Origin: Nocardia sp. NBC_01503
GTDB taxonomy: Bacteria > Actinomycetota > Actinomycetes > Mycobacteriales > Mycobacteriaceae
Direction of reading: 5' to 3'
Assembly (NCBI RefSeq): GCF_036327755.1
Contig: NZ_CP109596.1
Span: 4,402,001-4,466,000 of the forward strand
DNA length: 64,000 nucleotides
Shown here: piece by piece, positions 41,239 to 49,399 of the stretch
Layout: the number at the start of each line of letters is the position of its first letter
Numbering within the stretch: position 1 is the stretch's first letter
Made by a program: the position numbers and the translations under genes
The notes under the pieces: generated by a model
Told to the model about the DNA's origin: nothing
The model's database searches: none
Seen by the model: the letters and a program-made list of their open reading frames with translations, nothing else

Positions 41239-42426
41239 GTGGACGCTCAGGGGGATGATCTGTGGGGACGCCCGATCGGGCGGCGCGCCGAGGACGCCGG
41301 TGCGCCGCGCCCCGATCCGGTGCTGCGCCTGCTCGATGAGATCGATCTGCTCGTCGAGGACAGCATGCGTGATGGCGAACCTCGCACCGGATACGACTTC
41401 GACGATCCGACCTATCCGGATTGCCCGAATCCGTACTGTCACGAGTCCTGGCATGGCCTCGCCATCACCCTCCGCATGGCGCAGATGCGGGATTACGGAA
41501 TGCTCGATCCCGAGTACGACTATCGCGCCGATGACAGCGGGGTGATGTGCCCCGGCTCCGGACATCAGGGCGAGTGGCCGGAGCCTGCGGGGGAGTGGGA
41601 GATCGAGTGGGATCTGGAGGATTACGCGAGCGCACTGCATCCGGCCTCGGGGTCCGCGGCAGCGCCGGTCGATCCGCGACTGGCGCGGGCCGACGGCATG
41701 TGGATGGCGGTGAGTCGACCGGCGACCATGGTCTGGGTATCGAGTGCGCTGATCGCGTTCGTGTCCATGTTCACCGAGCCCGCGCACTGGCGGTGGTTGA
41801 CGCCGGTGATCGGTATCTCGGCGCTGCTCACGATCTTCTGGTTGTTCCGTCGGAAGCGGCGTCGGCTGCCGGTCGGGTATATGCGTGAAAGGCTCTGTGC
41901 CAGACCGGAAACCATTATCGCGCTGGGTCCGATGGTGGGCGCCTCCTGGCTGCCCACGGTGTGGGCCTGGCGTACACCGCTGGATACCTCCGGCGATGTC
42001 GCGGCGGGGTACGGCGCGCTGCTGCTCGCCTGTGCACTGGCCGGAGTGGGTCACGTCACCGTGCAACTGTCTCGAATCCGCACGGTGGCAAGCGAATCGG
42101 TCGACGGCGCGGGCGAGACCGATCGTGTCGCGCACGCGTCGAACCTGGTCGTACTCTCCTTCTACTGGCTGATCTTCGTCCTACCGGTGCTACTGCTCTT
42201 CGGGTGGACCGTGGGCAGATTCACCTTTCAACCGGCCGCCATGTGGGCGGCCGTCGGTGTCGCCGTAGTGAGCTTGATCGTCCTGTTCGTGGAATCGCTC
42301 GTGTTGCACATCATTACGCGTGACGGCGGCGGCATTGCCATGATCATCCTGTTCGGCGCGCTCATCGCCGCCCCGCTGCTGTGGTGGTCGCTGCACACCC
42401 TCGCGACCACGCACCTGCGGCTCTGA
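41239..42426 (+). CDS. Membrane protein with N-terminal Cys/His cluster (395 aa)
   Basis: Cytoplasmic-looking N-terminal 140 residues carry a zinc-type cluster: 'DCPNPYCHESWHGLAIT' with a later 'VMCPGSGHQGEW'. Then 7-8 hydrophobic segments ('IIALGPMVGASWLPTVWAWR', 'AAVGVAVVSLIVLFVESLVL'). Similar CPxPxC-WHG proteins occur in Nocardia and Rhodococcus phages and genomes, function unknown. GTG 41239. It is convergent with the 385-aa membrane protein. Confidence 0.65.
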   Translation: MDAQGDDLWGRPIGRRAEDAGAPRPDPVLRLLDEIDLLVEDSMRDGEPRTGYDFDDPTYPDCPNPYCHESWHGLAITLRMAQMRDYGMLDPEYDYRADDSGVMCPGSGHQGEWPEPAGEWEIEWDLEDYASALHPASGSAAAPVDPRLARADGMWMAVSRPATMVWVSSALIAFVSMFTEPAHWRWLTPVIGISALLTIFWLFRRKRRRLPVGYMRERLCARPETIIALGPMVGASWLPTVWAWRTPLDTSGDVAAGYGALLLACALAGVGHVTVQLSRIRTVASESVDGAGETDRVAHASNLVVLSFYWLIFVLPVLLLFGWTVGRFTFQPAAMWAAVGVAVVSLIVLFVESLVLHIITRDGGGIAMIILFGALIAAPLLWWSLHTLATTHLRL

Positions 42427-42429
42427 TTC

Positions 42430-43587
42430 TCAGGCCACGGCCCGGCCGGGGATGTCGGCGGGTTCGGCGGGTTTCGCGACCTCGGTGGTAGGACGTGCGG
42501 TGGTGAATGTCGCTGCTACGCAGAGGATTGCGATGGCGAAGCAGGCGAGGGTGTACCAGAGGTTGCCGATGGGGTCGCCGTTGGTTGTCAGGCCGTTGTC
42601 GGCGTCGAGGAAGTCGGGGAGGGCGGTGGCCCAGAGCAGGGCGAAGACGGCGAGATACAGGACGCTGTACCAGCGAATGAAAGGGTTCGTGTAGTGCGGG
42701 GATTCGGGGTCGCGGCGTAGGGATCGCCACTGGCGGAACAGGACGGGGATGGCCACCAGGGTCAGCAGGATCAGTTCGGCGGCGTAGAGGGTGCCGCGGA
42801 CCGTGGTGCTGCCCGCGCCGAAGACGGTGGCGGGCAAGGGCAGGATGAAGGTGCCCAGGGAGGCCAGGAGGCCGATTGTCACCGTGCGACCGAGTAGTTG
42901 GAGACCGGTGAAGTGTTGTCCGGCATCGACTTTGCGGCCCACGAACCAGTAAACGCAGAAGGCCAGCGACGTGGGCCAGAGGGCGGCGAAGACCACCACG
43001 CTGGGCAGGGGTACCGAATCGAACATCGGCTGATTGAGGGAGTTGCCGGTGGACCATTCCCACCAGCGCAGTTGCGGGCCGATGTGGTCGAAGATCTCGT
43101 AGAACGCGTGGTGCACGAAGCCTACGCAGACCGCGCCCAGGAATGCGCCGTGACGGCGGAAAACGCCCAGCATGCGGACGATTTCGTAGGCGACCGTCGC
43201 CATGAAGGGGTAGATGGCCACGATGTAGAGGGGTAGTCGGCCCCACAGGAAGTCGACGGTGAAGACATTGTGCGCGAACATCGTGTCGACATGGTCTTGG
43301 ATGCCGAACGCCGCGGGGAAGTACAGCGGGGGTTCGATGATGAACAGGTAGGCCGTCGCGCCGAACCAGAGCACCAGGTTGGTGGGATCTCCATTGCGGC
43401 GCAGGCGAATTACCGCGAGCACCAGGGCCAGGATCGAGCCGACGATGATGGTGCACTCGAGGACGGGCAGCGTCCAGTTCTCCAGCCCGAAGGGGTTGCG
43501 GAATTCGACGATTCCGCCCGCCTCTTCGCAGGAGAAGCCGAGCGAATGCGCGAGCTGATCGAAGGTGGGGGAGCAGTGGTCGGTCAC
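42430..43587 (-). CDS. Multi-helix membrane protein (385 aa)
   Basis: At least nine hydrophobic segments ('LVLWFGATAYLFIIEPPLYF', 'RLPLYIVAIYPFMATVAYEI', 'LLGRTVTIGLLASLGTFILP') and conserved His/Glu-rich loops ('FVHHAFYEIFDHIGPQLRWW') that could hold a metal. I cannot name the family. It overlaps the stop of the metal-dependent hydrolase gene by 4 nt (ATGA), so it is its operon partner. Confidence 0.65.
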   Translation of the reverse strand: MTDHCSPTFDQLAHSLGFSCEEAGGIVEFRNPFGLENWTLPVLECTIIVGSILALVLAVIRLRRNGDPTNLVLWFGATAYLFIIEPPLYFPAAFGIQDHVDTMFAHNVFTVDFLWGRLPLYIVAIYPFMATVAYEIVRMLGVFRRHGAFLGAVCVGFVHHAFYEIFDHIGPQLRWWEWSTGNSLNQPMFDSVPLPSVVVFAALWPTSLAFCVYWFVGRKVDAGQHFTGLQLLGRTVTIGLLASLGTFILPLPATVFGAGSTTVRGTLYAAELILLTLVAIPVLFRQWRSLRRDPESPHYTNPFIRWYSVLYLAVFALLWATALPDFLDADNGLTTNGDPIGNLWYTLACFAIAILCVAATFTTARPTTEVAKPAEPADIPGRAVA

Positions 43588-44522
43588 GAATTGGCCTCCG
43601 AGCCGATGGAATCCGCTGTGTACCAGCGTGTTACGTCATATCCGGCCTCGTAGCGCCGGAACCACACATCGGCGAGTGCGGGCAGCGTCTCGTGGGCCGG
43701 ATTGTGCTTGGGCAGCTGGCTGCGGATTATCCCCTTCAATGCGATCAGCTGTTCGCCGAGCGGCAGATCGTCGAAGGCGCGCAGCATCGGCCCGCTGTTC
43801 TGCGGACTCAGTCCCGGCAGCCACCGCCGCAGATGCTGCTTACGGCGGTAGTTCGCGAACATGGCGAGCGCGTCGACCTGCCGTTCCTCCAGTGGCACAT
43901 GCTTATTGAAGCCCGCGCAGGCGATTCTGACCACCTTCAGCACGTGCTGGAAGATCGACGCCGCGACGCGCATCCGGTAGAGGTCACTGCCCACGACGGA
44001 GTCGAAGATGATCAGCGCCGAACTGCGATGCTCGACCTCCTCGACGAAGTGCCAGATGAACAGTGAGGCAACGCGATCATCGCCGGGCCGGAAGAGCGCG
44101 GCCTCGTTGTCGAGCATGAGTTTGAAGACCGAGGTGAAGGTCGCCTCGAGATCCGCGGTGTAGGCGAGCCGATACTTCAGCGGCGTCTCGGCGGTGAGCC
44201 GGTCGAATTCACCGATCACCTCGTCGAGTGTCTCCTGCAATCCCGGATAGTTCCGGATCAGCCCGCGCACATGCTGGCGATGCGCGGATGAATGCTGCCC
44301 CTCCTGTCGCATGAACGCGTCCGCCTCCTCGGCGACTTCGGCGTCGGTGATCTGCGGCTTCACCTGCATGATCATCTTCACGATCATCTTCTCGAAGCCG
44401 ATGGCCAGGAAGGACACGGCATTGGCCATCGACGAGAAGGCCGGATTCTCCTCGTTCCAGAGGAAGGGCACGTCGTAGTCCTCGAAGGCGAAATTCATCT
44501 TCCGCACAATCAGATCCGTCAT
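43584..44522 (-). CDS. Metal-dependent hydrolase-like protein (PF10118 type, 312 aa)
   Basis: All-helical protein resembling the putative metal-dependent hydrolase family PF10118: 'FMRQEGQHSSAHRQHVRGLI' supplies Glu/His ligands and 'LFIWHFVEEVEHRSSALIIF' another E-E-H set, a ferritin-like di-iron pattern. Start ATG 44522 (MTDLIVRKMNF). It is coupled to the downstream membrane protein and divergent from a TetR regulator, with a palindrome between. Probably an oxygenase/desaturase-like or hydrolytic enzyme acting with the membrane partner (inference). Confidence 0.7.
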   Translation of the reverse strand: MTDLIVRKMNFAFEDYDVPFLWNEENPAFSSMANAVSFLAIGFEKMIVKMIMQVKPQITDAEVAEEADAFMRQEGQHSSAHRQHVRGLIRNYPGLQETLDEVIGEFDRLTAETPLKYRLAYTADLEATFTSVFKLMLDNEAALFRPGDDRVASLFIWHFVEEVEHRSSALIIFDSVVGSDLYRMRVAASIFQHVLKVVRIACAGFNKHVPLEERQVDALAMFANYRRKQHLRRWLPGLSPQNSGPMLRAFDDLPLGEQLIALKGIIRSQLPKHNPAHETLPALADVWFRRYEAGYDVTRWYTADSIGSEANS

Positions 44523-44534
44523 GGCGACCATACA

Positions 44535-44564
44535 AACATACACAGGAGCGTCTGTGTGTATGTT
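44535..44564. promoter_or_regulatory. Candidate TetR operator
   Basis: Inverted repeat AACATACACA ... TGTGTATGTT in the divergent gap between the hydrolase operon and the TetR gene. Half-sites are 10 nt with a 10-nt centre. Confidence 0.6.
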
Positions 44565-44611
44565 CGTAAGAAATCGAGTCGGCCCGCGACCCCGTGCTAA
44601 CGTCGGTTTTT

Positions 44612-45232
44612 GTGGCACGCAGGCGGGGATGGGGCGGAACTCCGCCGGACAGTGACGACGAGGCGGCACGCCGCATCGTCGCCGCCGCGGTCGAATTGAT
44701 CGGCCGCACCGGCCGGGAGATCAGCATCGCCGACGTGGCCGAATCACTCGGTGTCATCCGCCAGACCGTGTACCGCTACTTCCCGAGCGCGGACGCCCTC
44801 ATGCGCGCGTCGGCCATCGCCGCCGTCGCCGGTTTCCTGGATCGGCTCGCCGCGCAGGTCAGCGGTATGCCCGATCCGGTCGAGGCGATGACCGAGGCCA
44901 TTGTCTTCACCCTCGCCGAGGTCCCGCGCACCCCGCACCTGGGCATCATGCTGACCCCCGCCAACTCCGCGGCCGATCCGGACGGCATCACCTCCGAAGA
45001 GGCGCAGGACTTCGGCATGACCATGATCAAACGCTTCGATGTCGACTGGCGCGGTTACGGTTACGACGACGATGCCCTGCGCGAACTCGTCGAATACCTG
45101 CTCCGCATCATGCAATCGTTCTTCGTCTCACCCGGCCACCCGCCGCGCACCGATGAAGAGCTGCGTCGCTACCTCCGGCGCTGGATGGGATCGGCGATCA
45201 TGGCTCAGGCGACCGTCACCACCTGGCGGTGA
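44612..45232 (+). CDS. TetR-family regulator (206 aa)
   Basis: N-terminal HTH: 'RRIVAAAVELIGRTGREISI', 'VAESLGVIRQTVYRYFPSAD'. The C-terminal ligand domain is helical. GTG 44612 is likely, but GTG 44594 is possible. Divergent from the hydrolase/membrane operon, which it probably represses through the palindrome at 44535. Confidence 0.88.
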   Translation: MARRRGWGGTPPDSDDEAARRIVAAAVELIGRTGREISIADVAESLGVIRQTVYRYFPSADALMRASAIAAVAGFLDRLAAQVSGMPDPVEAMTEAIVFTLAEVPRTPHLGIMLTPANSAADPDGITSEEAQDFGMTMIKRFDVDWRGYGYDDDALRELVEYLLRIMQSFFVSPGHPPRTDEELRRYLRRWMGSAIMAQATVTTWR

Positions 45233-45289
45233 TGAATTCCGGTGCGCCGCATCGTCTTGATTTGCAGGATCACGAATCAAGGAGGAGTC

Positions 45290-45808
45290 ATGCTGCCAGA
45301 CCCGATCGATGCCAAGGATCTGAATATCTACGGGGACGACAAGCTGTCCTGGAGCCGGGCGCGCAAATCGGCGGAGGCGGGGATCGGTCTGCCCGAGACT
45401 CCGGCATTCCTGTCCACCGCCGACTCGGACGGGCGGCCGCACACCACGGGGATCGGGGCCGTCGAGTACGACGGGTTCCTGTACTTCACCAGCGGGCCCG
45501 GAACTCTCAAGTCGCGCAACCTGATCGGTAATCCGGCGTGCACGCTGGCCTATCGGTTCGCGGAGGCCGATCTGATCTTCGACGGGCATGCGCATCGAAC
45601 CACCGATATCGCCGAGCTCGATGCGGTGACCGCCGTCTATCGCGCCGGTGGTTGGCCCGCTGAGCGTGCGGGGGATACGGTCAACGCGCCCTACAGCGCG
45701 CAGAGCGCCGGCCCGGGACCCTGGTACCTCTACCGCTTCACGATTCACACCGCGGTCGGGGTCGCGCTCACCGATCCGCACGGTGCGACGCGCTGGCGGT
45801 TCGCTTAA
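45290..45808 (+). CDS. Pyridoxamine 5'-phosphate oxidase-family (PPOX) protein (172 aa)
   Basis: Flavin-binding split barrel: 'LPETPAFLSTADSDGRPHTT', 'FLYFTSGPGTLKSRNLIGNP', 'TLAYRFAEADLIFDGHAHRT' and the C-terminal 'YLYRFTIHTAVGVALTDPHG'. AGGAGG precedes ATG 45290. It overlaps the GntR gene convergently by 4 nt. Substrate unknown. Confidence 0.85.
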   Translation: MLPDPIDAKDLNIYGDDKLSWSRARKSAEAGIGLPETPAFLSTADSDGRPHTTGIGAVEYDGFLYFTSGPGTLKSRNLIGNPACTLAYRFAEADLIFDGHAHRTTDIAELDAVTAVYRAGGWPAERAGDTVNAPYSAQSAGPGPWYLYRFTIHTAVGVALTDPHGATRWRFA

Positions 45809-46482
45809 TCCTCGGGCTTGGCCCAGCGCCCGCGCGCCTGGCTGATGTGGTTGCGCAGGAAGGCTTCCACCGCATCCTGATCACCGGATTCGATGAGGTC
45901 GACGATGGTGAAATGCTCGCGGGCGACGCCGACCAGCTCGCCCTTCTTGGCGAGTGAGGCCAGGCCGAACAGGCGGGTGTGGTCGCGCAGATCCGCGACC
46001 AGACCGGTCAGCCGAGGATTGTCGGCATAGCCGAGCAGCGCCAGGTGGAAGATCTGGTCGGCGGCGGTGTACTCGACCAGATCGCCGCGCTCGGCCCCTT
46101 CGACGATCTTGGCCGCGAGTTCGCGCAGCCGCGGCAGATCCGCGGCCGGAATCAGCGGCGTGACCTCGCGAACGATCGGCGGTTCGAGCAGCAGTCGAAT
46201 CCGGGTGATGTCATCGAGGTCCTTCTCGGCGACCTCGGTGACACGAAATCCCTTGTTGGGCACGATGGAAATGAGATTCTCGCGCGCCAGATCGAGCATG
46301 GCCTCGCGCACCGGTGTCGCCGAGACCCCGAACCGCGCGCCGAGCGTTGGCGCGGAGTACACCACGCCCGGCTCCATCTCACCGGCGATAATGGCCGCGC
46401 GCAGGGCCCGCGAAACCTTGTCGCGGAGGCTGACCTTCTCCATCTGGGTGAAGTGCTCGAGGCTCACGTGACTCCTGCCCAT
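45805..46482 (-). CDS. GntR-family (FCD) regulator of the hydroxyproline cluster (225 aa)
   Basis: Winged helix 'SRALRAAIIAGEMEPGVVYS' and 'LGARFGVSATPVREAMLDLA', then an FCD ligand domain with metal-binding residues ('DQIFHLALLGYADNPRL', 'REHFTIVDLIESGDQDAVEA'). It precedes the hydroxyproline operon in divergent orientation, with three related operator-like sites between. By analogy with other FCD regulators of amino-acid catabolism, it probably represses the operon until an intermediate binds. Confidence 0.88.
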   Translation of the reverse strand: MGRSHVSLEHFTQMEKVSLRDKVSRALRAAIIAGEMEPGVVYSAPTLGARFGVSATPVREAMLDLARENLISIVPNKGFRVTEVAEKDLDDITRIRLLLEPPIVREVTPLIPAADLPRLRELAAKIVEGAERGDLVEYTAADQIFHLALLGYADNPRLTGLVADLRDHTRLFGLASLAKKGELVGVAREHFTIVDLIESGDQDAVEAFLRNHISQARGRWAKPED

Positions 46483-46515
46483 GGTCAGCTGATCGGATCG
46501 GTCGAAGGCATTCTA

Positions 46516-46533
46516 TGCCATGTCACGTTGCAT
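46516..46533. promoter_or_regulatory. Candidate GntR site upstream of gntR
   Basis: TGCCATGTCACGT matches TGCAATGTCACAC at the operon at most positions. It lies about 35 nt upstream of the regulator start. Confidence 0.45.
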
Positions 46534-46541
46534 TCAGCGCG

Positions 46542-46799
46542 TCACCGGTCGGCGGCTTCCGCATCGACCGTGTGCAGGGAGGTACCGGAGGTCTCCTTGG
46601 CCAGGCCCACCGCGATCACCGAGATGATCGCCGCCGCAACAAGATACAGCGAGATCGGATAAGAGCTGTGGAATCCGTTCAACAGGCTGATCGCGATGAG
46701 CGGGGCCGGTGATCCGGCCAGAGTCGGCGCGACCTGATAGCGGAACGAGAGCGCGGTGGGTTGCCGCGTGGTCGCGGCGGTGTCGTCGACAGCGGTCAT
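46542..46799 (-). pseudogene. Internally deleted MHS-family transporter relic
   Basis: Encodes an N-terminus MTAVDDTAATTRQPTALSF joined directly to the C-terminal end of an MHS (metabolite:H+ symporter) MFS protein: 'YQVAPTLAGSPAPLIAISLL' and 'YPISLYLVAAAIISVIAVGL'. A normal MHS protein has about 430-450 residues, so some 350 are missing, in frame. It sits between the regulator and the catabolic operon where a substrate permease is expected. Not functional as a transporter. Confidence 0.6.
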
Positions 46800-46825
46800 G
46801 GTGTGCACCCCCATCGCTCAGTGCT

Positions 46826-46839
46826 GTGTGACATTGCAC
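46826..46839. promoter_or_regulatory. GntR half of paired operator
   Basis: GTGTGACATTGCAC, the exact reverse complement of 46903-46916, in the divergent promoter region. Confidence 0.6.
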
Positions 46840-46858
46840 CGTAGAGAAGTGATGGCCA

Positions 46859-46878
46859 TCACGCAAGTGGTTGCGTGA
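46859..46878. promoter_or_regulatory. Palindrome in the divergent promoter region
   Basis: TCACGCAAGTGGTTGCGTGA, 8-nt perfect arms around GTGG, midway between the paired GntR-like sites. A second regulator or the GntR dimer may bind it. Confidence 0.45.
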
Positions 46879-46902
46879 CCCCGCCCACACCCGCTAACTT
46901 CA

Positions 46903-46916
46903 GTGCAATGTCACAC
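46903..46916. promoter_or_regulatory. GntR half of paired operator
   Basis: GTGCAATGTCACAC; exact reverse complement of 46826-46839, 64 nt upstream of the operon's first ATG. Confidence 0.6.
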
Positions 46917-46979
46917 GGCACTGTGGTGACACCGGCGGCCGGGCGCTCATCCCGGACTCTCGATTCGATGGAGGCCCTC

Positions 46980-47891
46980 ATGACCGAAACGACCACGTCA
47001 ACGGTGAACAAGCCCTGGCACGGGGTACTGGTCGCGACGACCCTGCCGTTCCACGCGGACCTCTCGGTCGACTACGACGCGTATGCCGAACACGTGGCGT
47101 GGCTGGCGGCCAATGGCTGCCACGGGGTGAGCCCCAATGGCTCGCTCGGCGAATATCAGACGCTTGGCGATGACGAGCGGGCCAAGGTGGTGACCACCGC
47201 GATCGCCGCGGCCCCCGCCGGATTCACCGTCATGCCCGGTATCGCCGCCTACGGTGCGTTGCAGGCTCGCCGCTGGGCCGAGCAGGCGGCCGAGGCGGGC
47301 GCGCAGGCGGTAATGCTGTTGCCGCCCAACACCTATCGCGGCGGACGCGATTCGATCCTGGACCACTATCGGACCGTCGCACAGGTCGGTCTGCCGATTG
47401 TGGCCTACAACAATCCGATCGACACCCACATCGACCTCACCCCCGGCCTCCTGGCCGAACTGCACGCCGAGGGGCTGATCGTCGGCGTCAAGGAGTTCAC
47501 CGGCGATGTGCGCCGCTTCTACGAGATCAAGGAGCTGGCACCGGAACTCGATGTGCTCGTCGGCTCCGATGATGTGGTGCTCGAGCTCGGTATCGCGGGT
47601 GCGGTCGGCTGGGTCGCCGGATACCCGAACGCTATTCCGCAGGCCACCGTCGAGCTGTACAACGCCTCGGTCAATCGCGACCTGGACAAGGCGCTGCCTC
47701 TCTACCGTGACCTGCACAAACTGCTGCGCTGGGACTCCAAGACCGAATTCGTGCACGCCATCAAGCTCTCGATGGACCTGGCCGGACGCCCCGGCGGCCC
47801 GTGCCGTCCCCCGCGCGTACCGCTCGCCCCGGAACTGATCGCCAAGATCACCGCCGACACCCAGGACGTGCTGGCCAAGGGCTACCGGTAG
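46980..47891 (+). CDS. Delta1-pyrroline-4-hydroxy-2-carboxylate deaminase (DapA/HypD-like, 303 aa)
   Basis: Class I aldolase-fold enzyme of the dihydrodipicolinate synthase family. Schiff-base lysine about K171 in 'IVGVKEFTGD' and tyrosine about Y143 in 'PIVAYNNP'. The operon around it identifies the substrate: it would convert Delta1-pyrroline-4-hydroxy-2-carboxylate to alpha-ketoglutarate semialdehyde. ATG 46980 has GGAGG upstream. First gene of the hydroxyproline catabolic operon. Confidence 0.85.
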   Translation: MTETTTSTVNKPWHGVLVATTLPFHADLSVDYDAYAEHVAWLAANGCHGVSPNGSLGEYQTLGDDERAKVVTTAIAAAPAGFTVMPGIAAYGALQARRWAEQAAEAGAQAVMLLPPNTYRGGRDSILDHYRTVAQVGLPIVAYNNPIDTHIDLTPGLLAELHAEGLIVGVKEFTGDVRRFYEIKELAPELDVLVGSDDVVLELGIAGAVGWVAGYPNAIPQATVELYNASVNRDLDKALPLYRDLHKLLRWDSKTEFVHAIKLSMDLAGRPGGPCRPPRVPLAPELIAKITADTQDVLAKGYR

Positions 47892-47938
47892 GCCGGGCGA
47901 AACCGCACGGAATGCCGGATACGGGAAGTGGGAGCGCG

Positions 47939-49399
47939 ATGACCAGTAAGGAAGCGGCGTCGGCCGAGTCCGCTGTGGCGGAGGTCGATGCCATTGCCGA
48001 GGCGGCCGCGAACGCGGCGGGAGCCTGGGCCGCAATGGATTTGGTGGTGCGGGCCCGGGCGCTCGATGGGATCGCCGAGCGGCTCGACGCGCATTCGGCG
48101 GAGCTGATCGCGCTGGCGGTGCGGGAGACGCATCTCGCGGTGCCGCGATTGGCGGGGGAGTTGAAGCGGACCAGCTTCCAGCTGCGGTTGTTCGCGCAGG
48201 TGGTTCGGGATGGCGGATTCCTCGACGTGCGAATCGATTCCGCCGATCCGGAGTGGCCCATGGGAGCGCCTCGCCCGGATCTGCGGCGGATGAATGTTCC
48301 GCTCGGGCCGGTGCTCAACTTCGCGGCGAGCAATTTCCCCTTCGCGTTCTCCGTGGCCGGTGGGGATACCGCCTCCGCGTTGGCGGCCGGGTGTCCGGTG
48401 ATCGTGAAGGCGAATCCGGGCCATCCCGAGTTGTCCCGTGCGGTGGGGGCGCTCATCGATGAGGTGATCGACGAATGTGGTGCTCCGAGTGGCACATTCG
48501 GCCTCATCTTCGGGCGCGACGCCGGAGTTCAGGCCCTGCGGCATCCCGCTGTCAGCGCGGTGGCGTTCACCGGCTCCACCGCGGGCGGTCGCGCACTGTA
48601 CGACCTGGCCTGTGCCCGTCCGGTGCCGATCCCCTTCTACGGTGAGCTCGGATCTATCAATCCGGTATTCGTGACCCCCGAAGCGGCGCGCGCCCGGGCC
48701 GTGGAGATCGCCTCCGGCCTGTTGACGGCGGTGAGTTCCAGCGCGGGACAGCTGTGTACCAAGCCCGGCCTGGTAGCGGTGCCTGAGGGGGCTCCCATAC
48801 TGGACGAATTGCGCAGCGCCGCAGCACCTCCGACCGGTGAGCTGCTCAATGATCAGATCGCCGCGGGATTCGCCCACGCTGTCGAACCGGTGCGCGCGCA
48901 TCCGCAAGTGCGGACACTGCGCGGCGAGCGGCCGGGCGAAGCGTTGTTGCTGGTCACCACCGCGCAGGCGGTGTTGGCTGATCGGGATGAGCTGATGCGG
49001 GAGATGTTCGGTCCGGCAACGCTATTGGTTACGTATCGGGACGCCGCAGAGCTGTTGGAGTTGGCTCGGTCGCTGCACGGCGAATTGACCGTATCGGTCT
49101 TCGGTGAGCAGGCTGACGACACCACGCATGGGCTCTTCGCCGCTGCCGCGCGCGTGGCGGGTCGGGTGCTGTGGAATTCGTGGCCGACCGGGCTGTCGGT
49201 GACCTACGCGCAGCAGCATGGTGGGCCATATCCGGCCACAACCGCTGCGGGGACGACATCGGTTGGGACCGGGGCGATTACGCGGTTTCTGCGGCCTGTC
49301 GCCTTCCAGTCGGTGCCGGACGAACTGCTACCGCCGCAGTTGCGGGCGGCTAATCCGCTGGGTCTGCCGCGATCGGTGGATGGAGTACGCGCGCAATGA
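47939..49399 (+). CDS. Alpha-ketoglutarate semialdehyde dehydrogenase (486 aa)
   Basis: NAD(P)-dependent aldehyde dehydrogenase, KGSADH subfamily: 'LGPVLNFAASNFPFAFSVAG', general base about E236 in YGELGSINP, nucleophile C273 in SSAGQLCTKPG. Length typical. It oxidises alpha-ketoglutarate semialdehyde to alpha-ketoglutarate, the last step of hydroxyproline breakdown. Start ATG 47939 with GGAG; its stop overlaps the next start (ATGA). Confidence 0.88.
   Translation: MTSKEAASAESAVAEVDAIAEAAANAAGAWAAMDLVVRARALDGIAERLDAHSAELIALAVRETHLAVPRLAGELKRTSFQLRLFAQVVRDGGFLDVRIDSADPEWPMGAPRPDLRRMNVPLGPVLNFAASNFPFAFSVAGGDTASALAAGCPVIVKANPGHPELSRAVGALIDEVIDECGAPSGTFGLIFGRDAGVQALRHPAVSAVAFTGSTAGGRALYDLACARPVPIPFYGELGSINPVFVTPEAARARAVEIASGLLTAVSSSAGQLCTKPGLVAVPEGAPILDELRSAAAPPTGELLNDQIAAGFAHAVEPVRAHPQVRTLRGERPGEALLLVTTAQAVLADRDELMREMFGPATLLVTYRDAAELLELARSLHGELTVSVFGEQADDTTHGLFAAAARVAGRVLWNSWPTGLSVTYAQQHGGPYPATTAAGTTSVGTGAITRFLRPVAFQSVPDELLPPQLRAANPLGLPRSVDGVRAQ

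Noticed and set aside
40174..42135. 653-aa minus-strand ORF
   Set aside because: Covers two well-supported plus-strand genes (mycolyl esterase and the Cys/His membrane protein) and has arginine/histidine-rich shadow composition.
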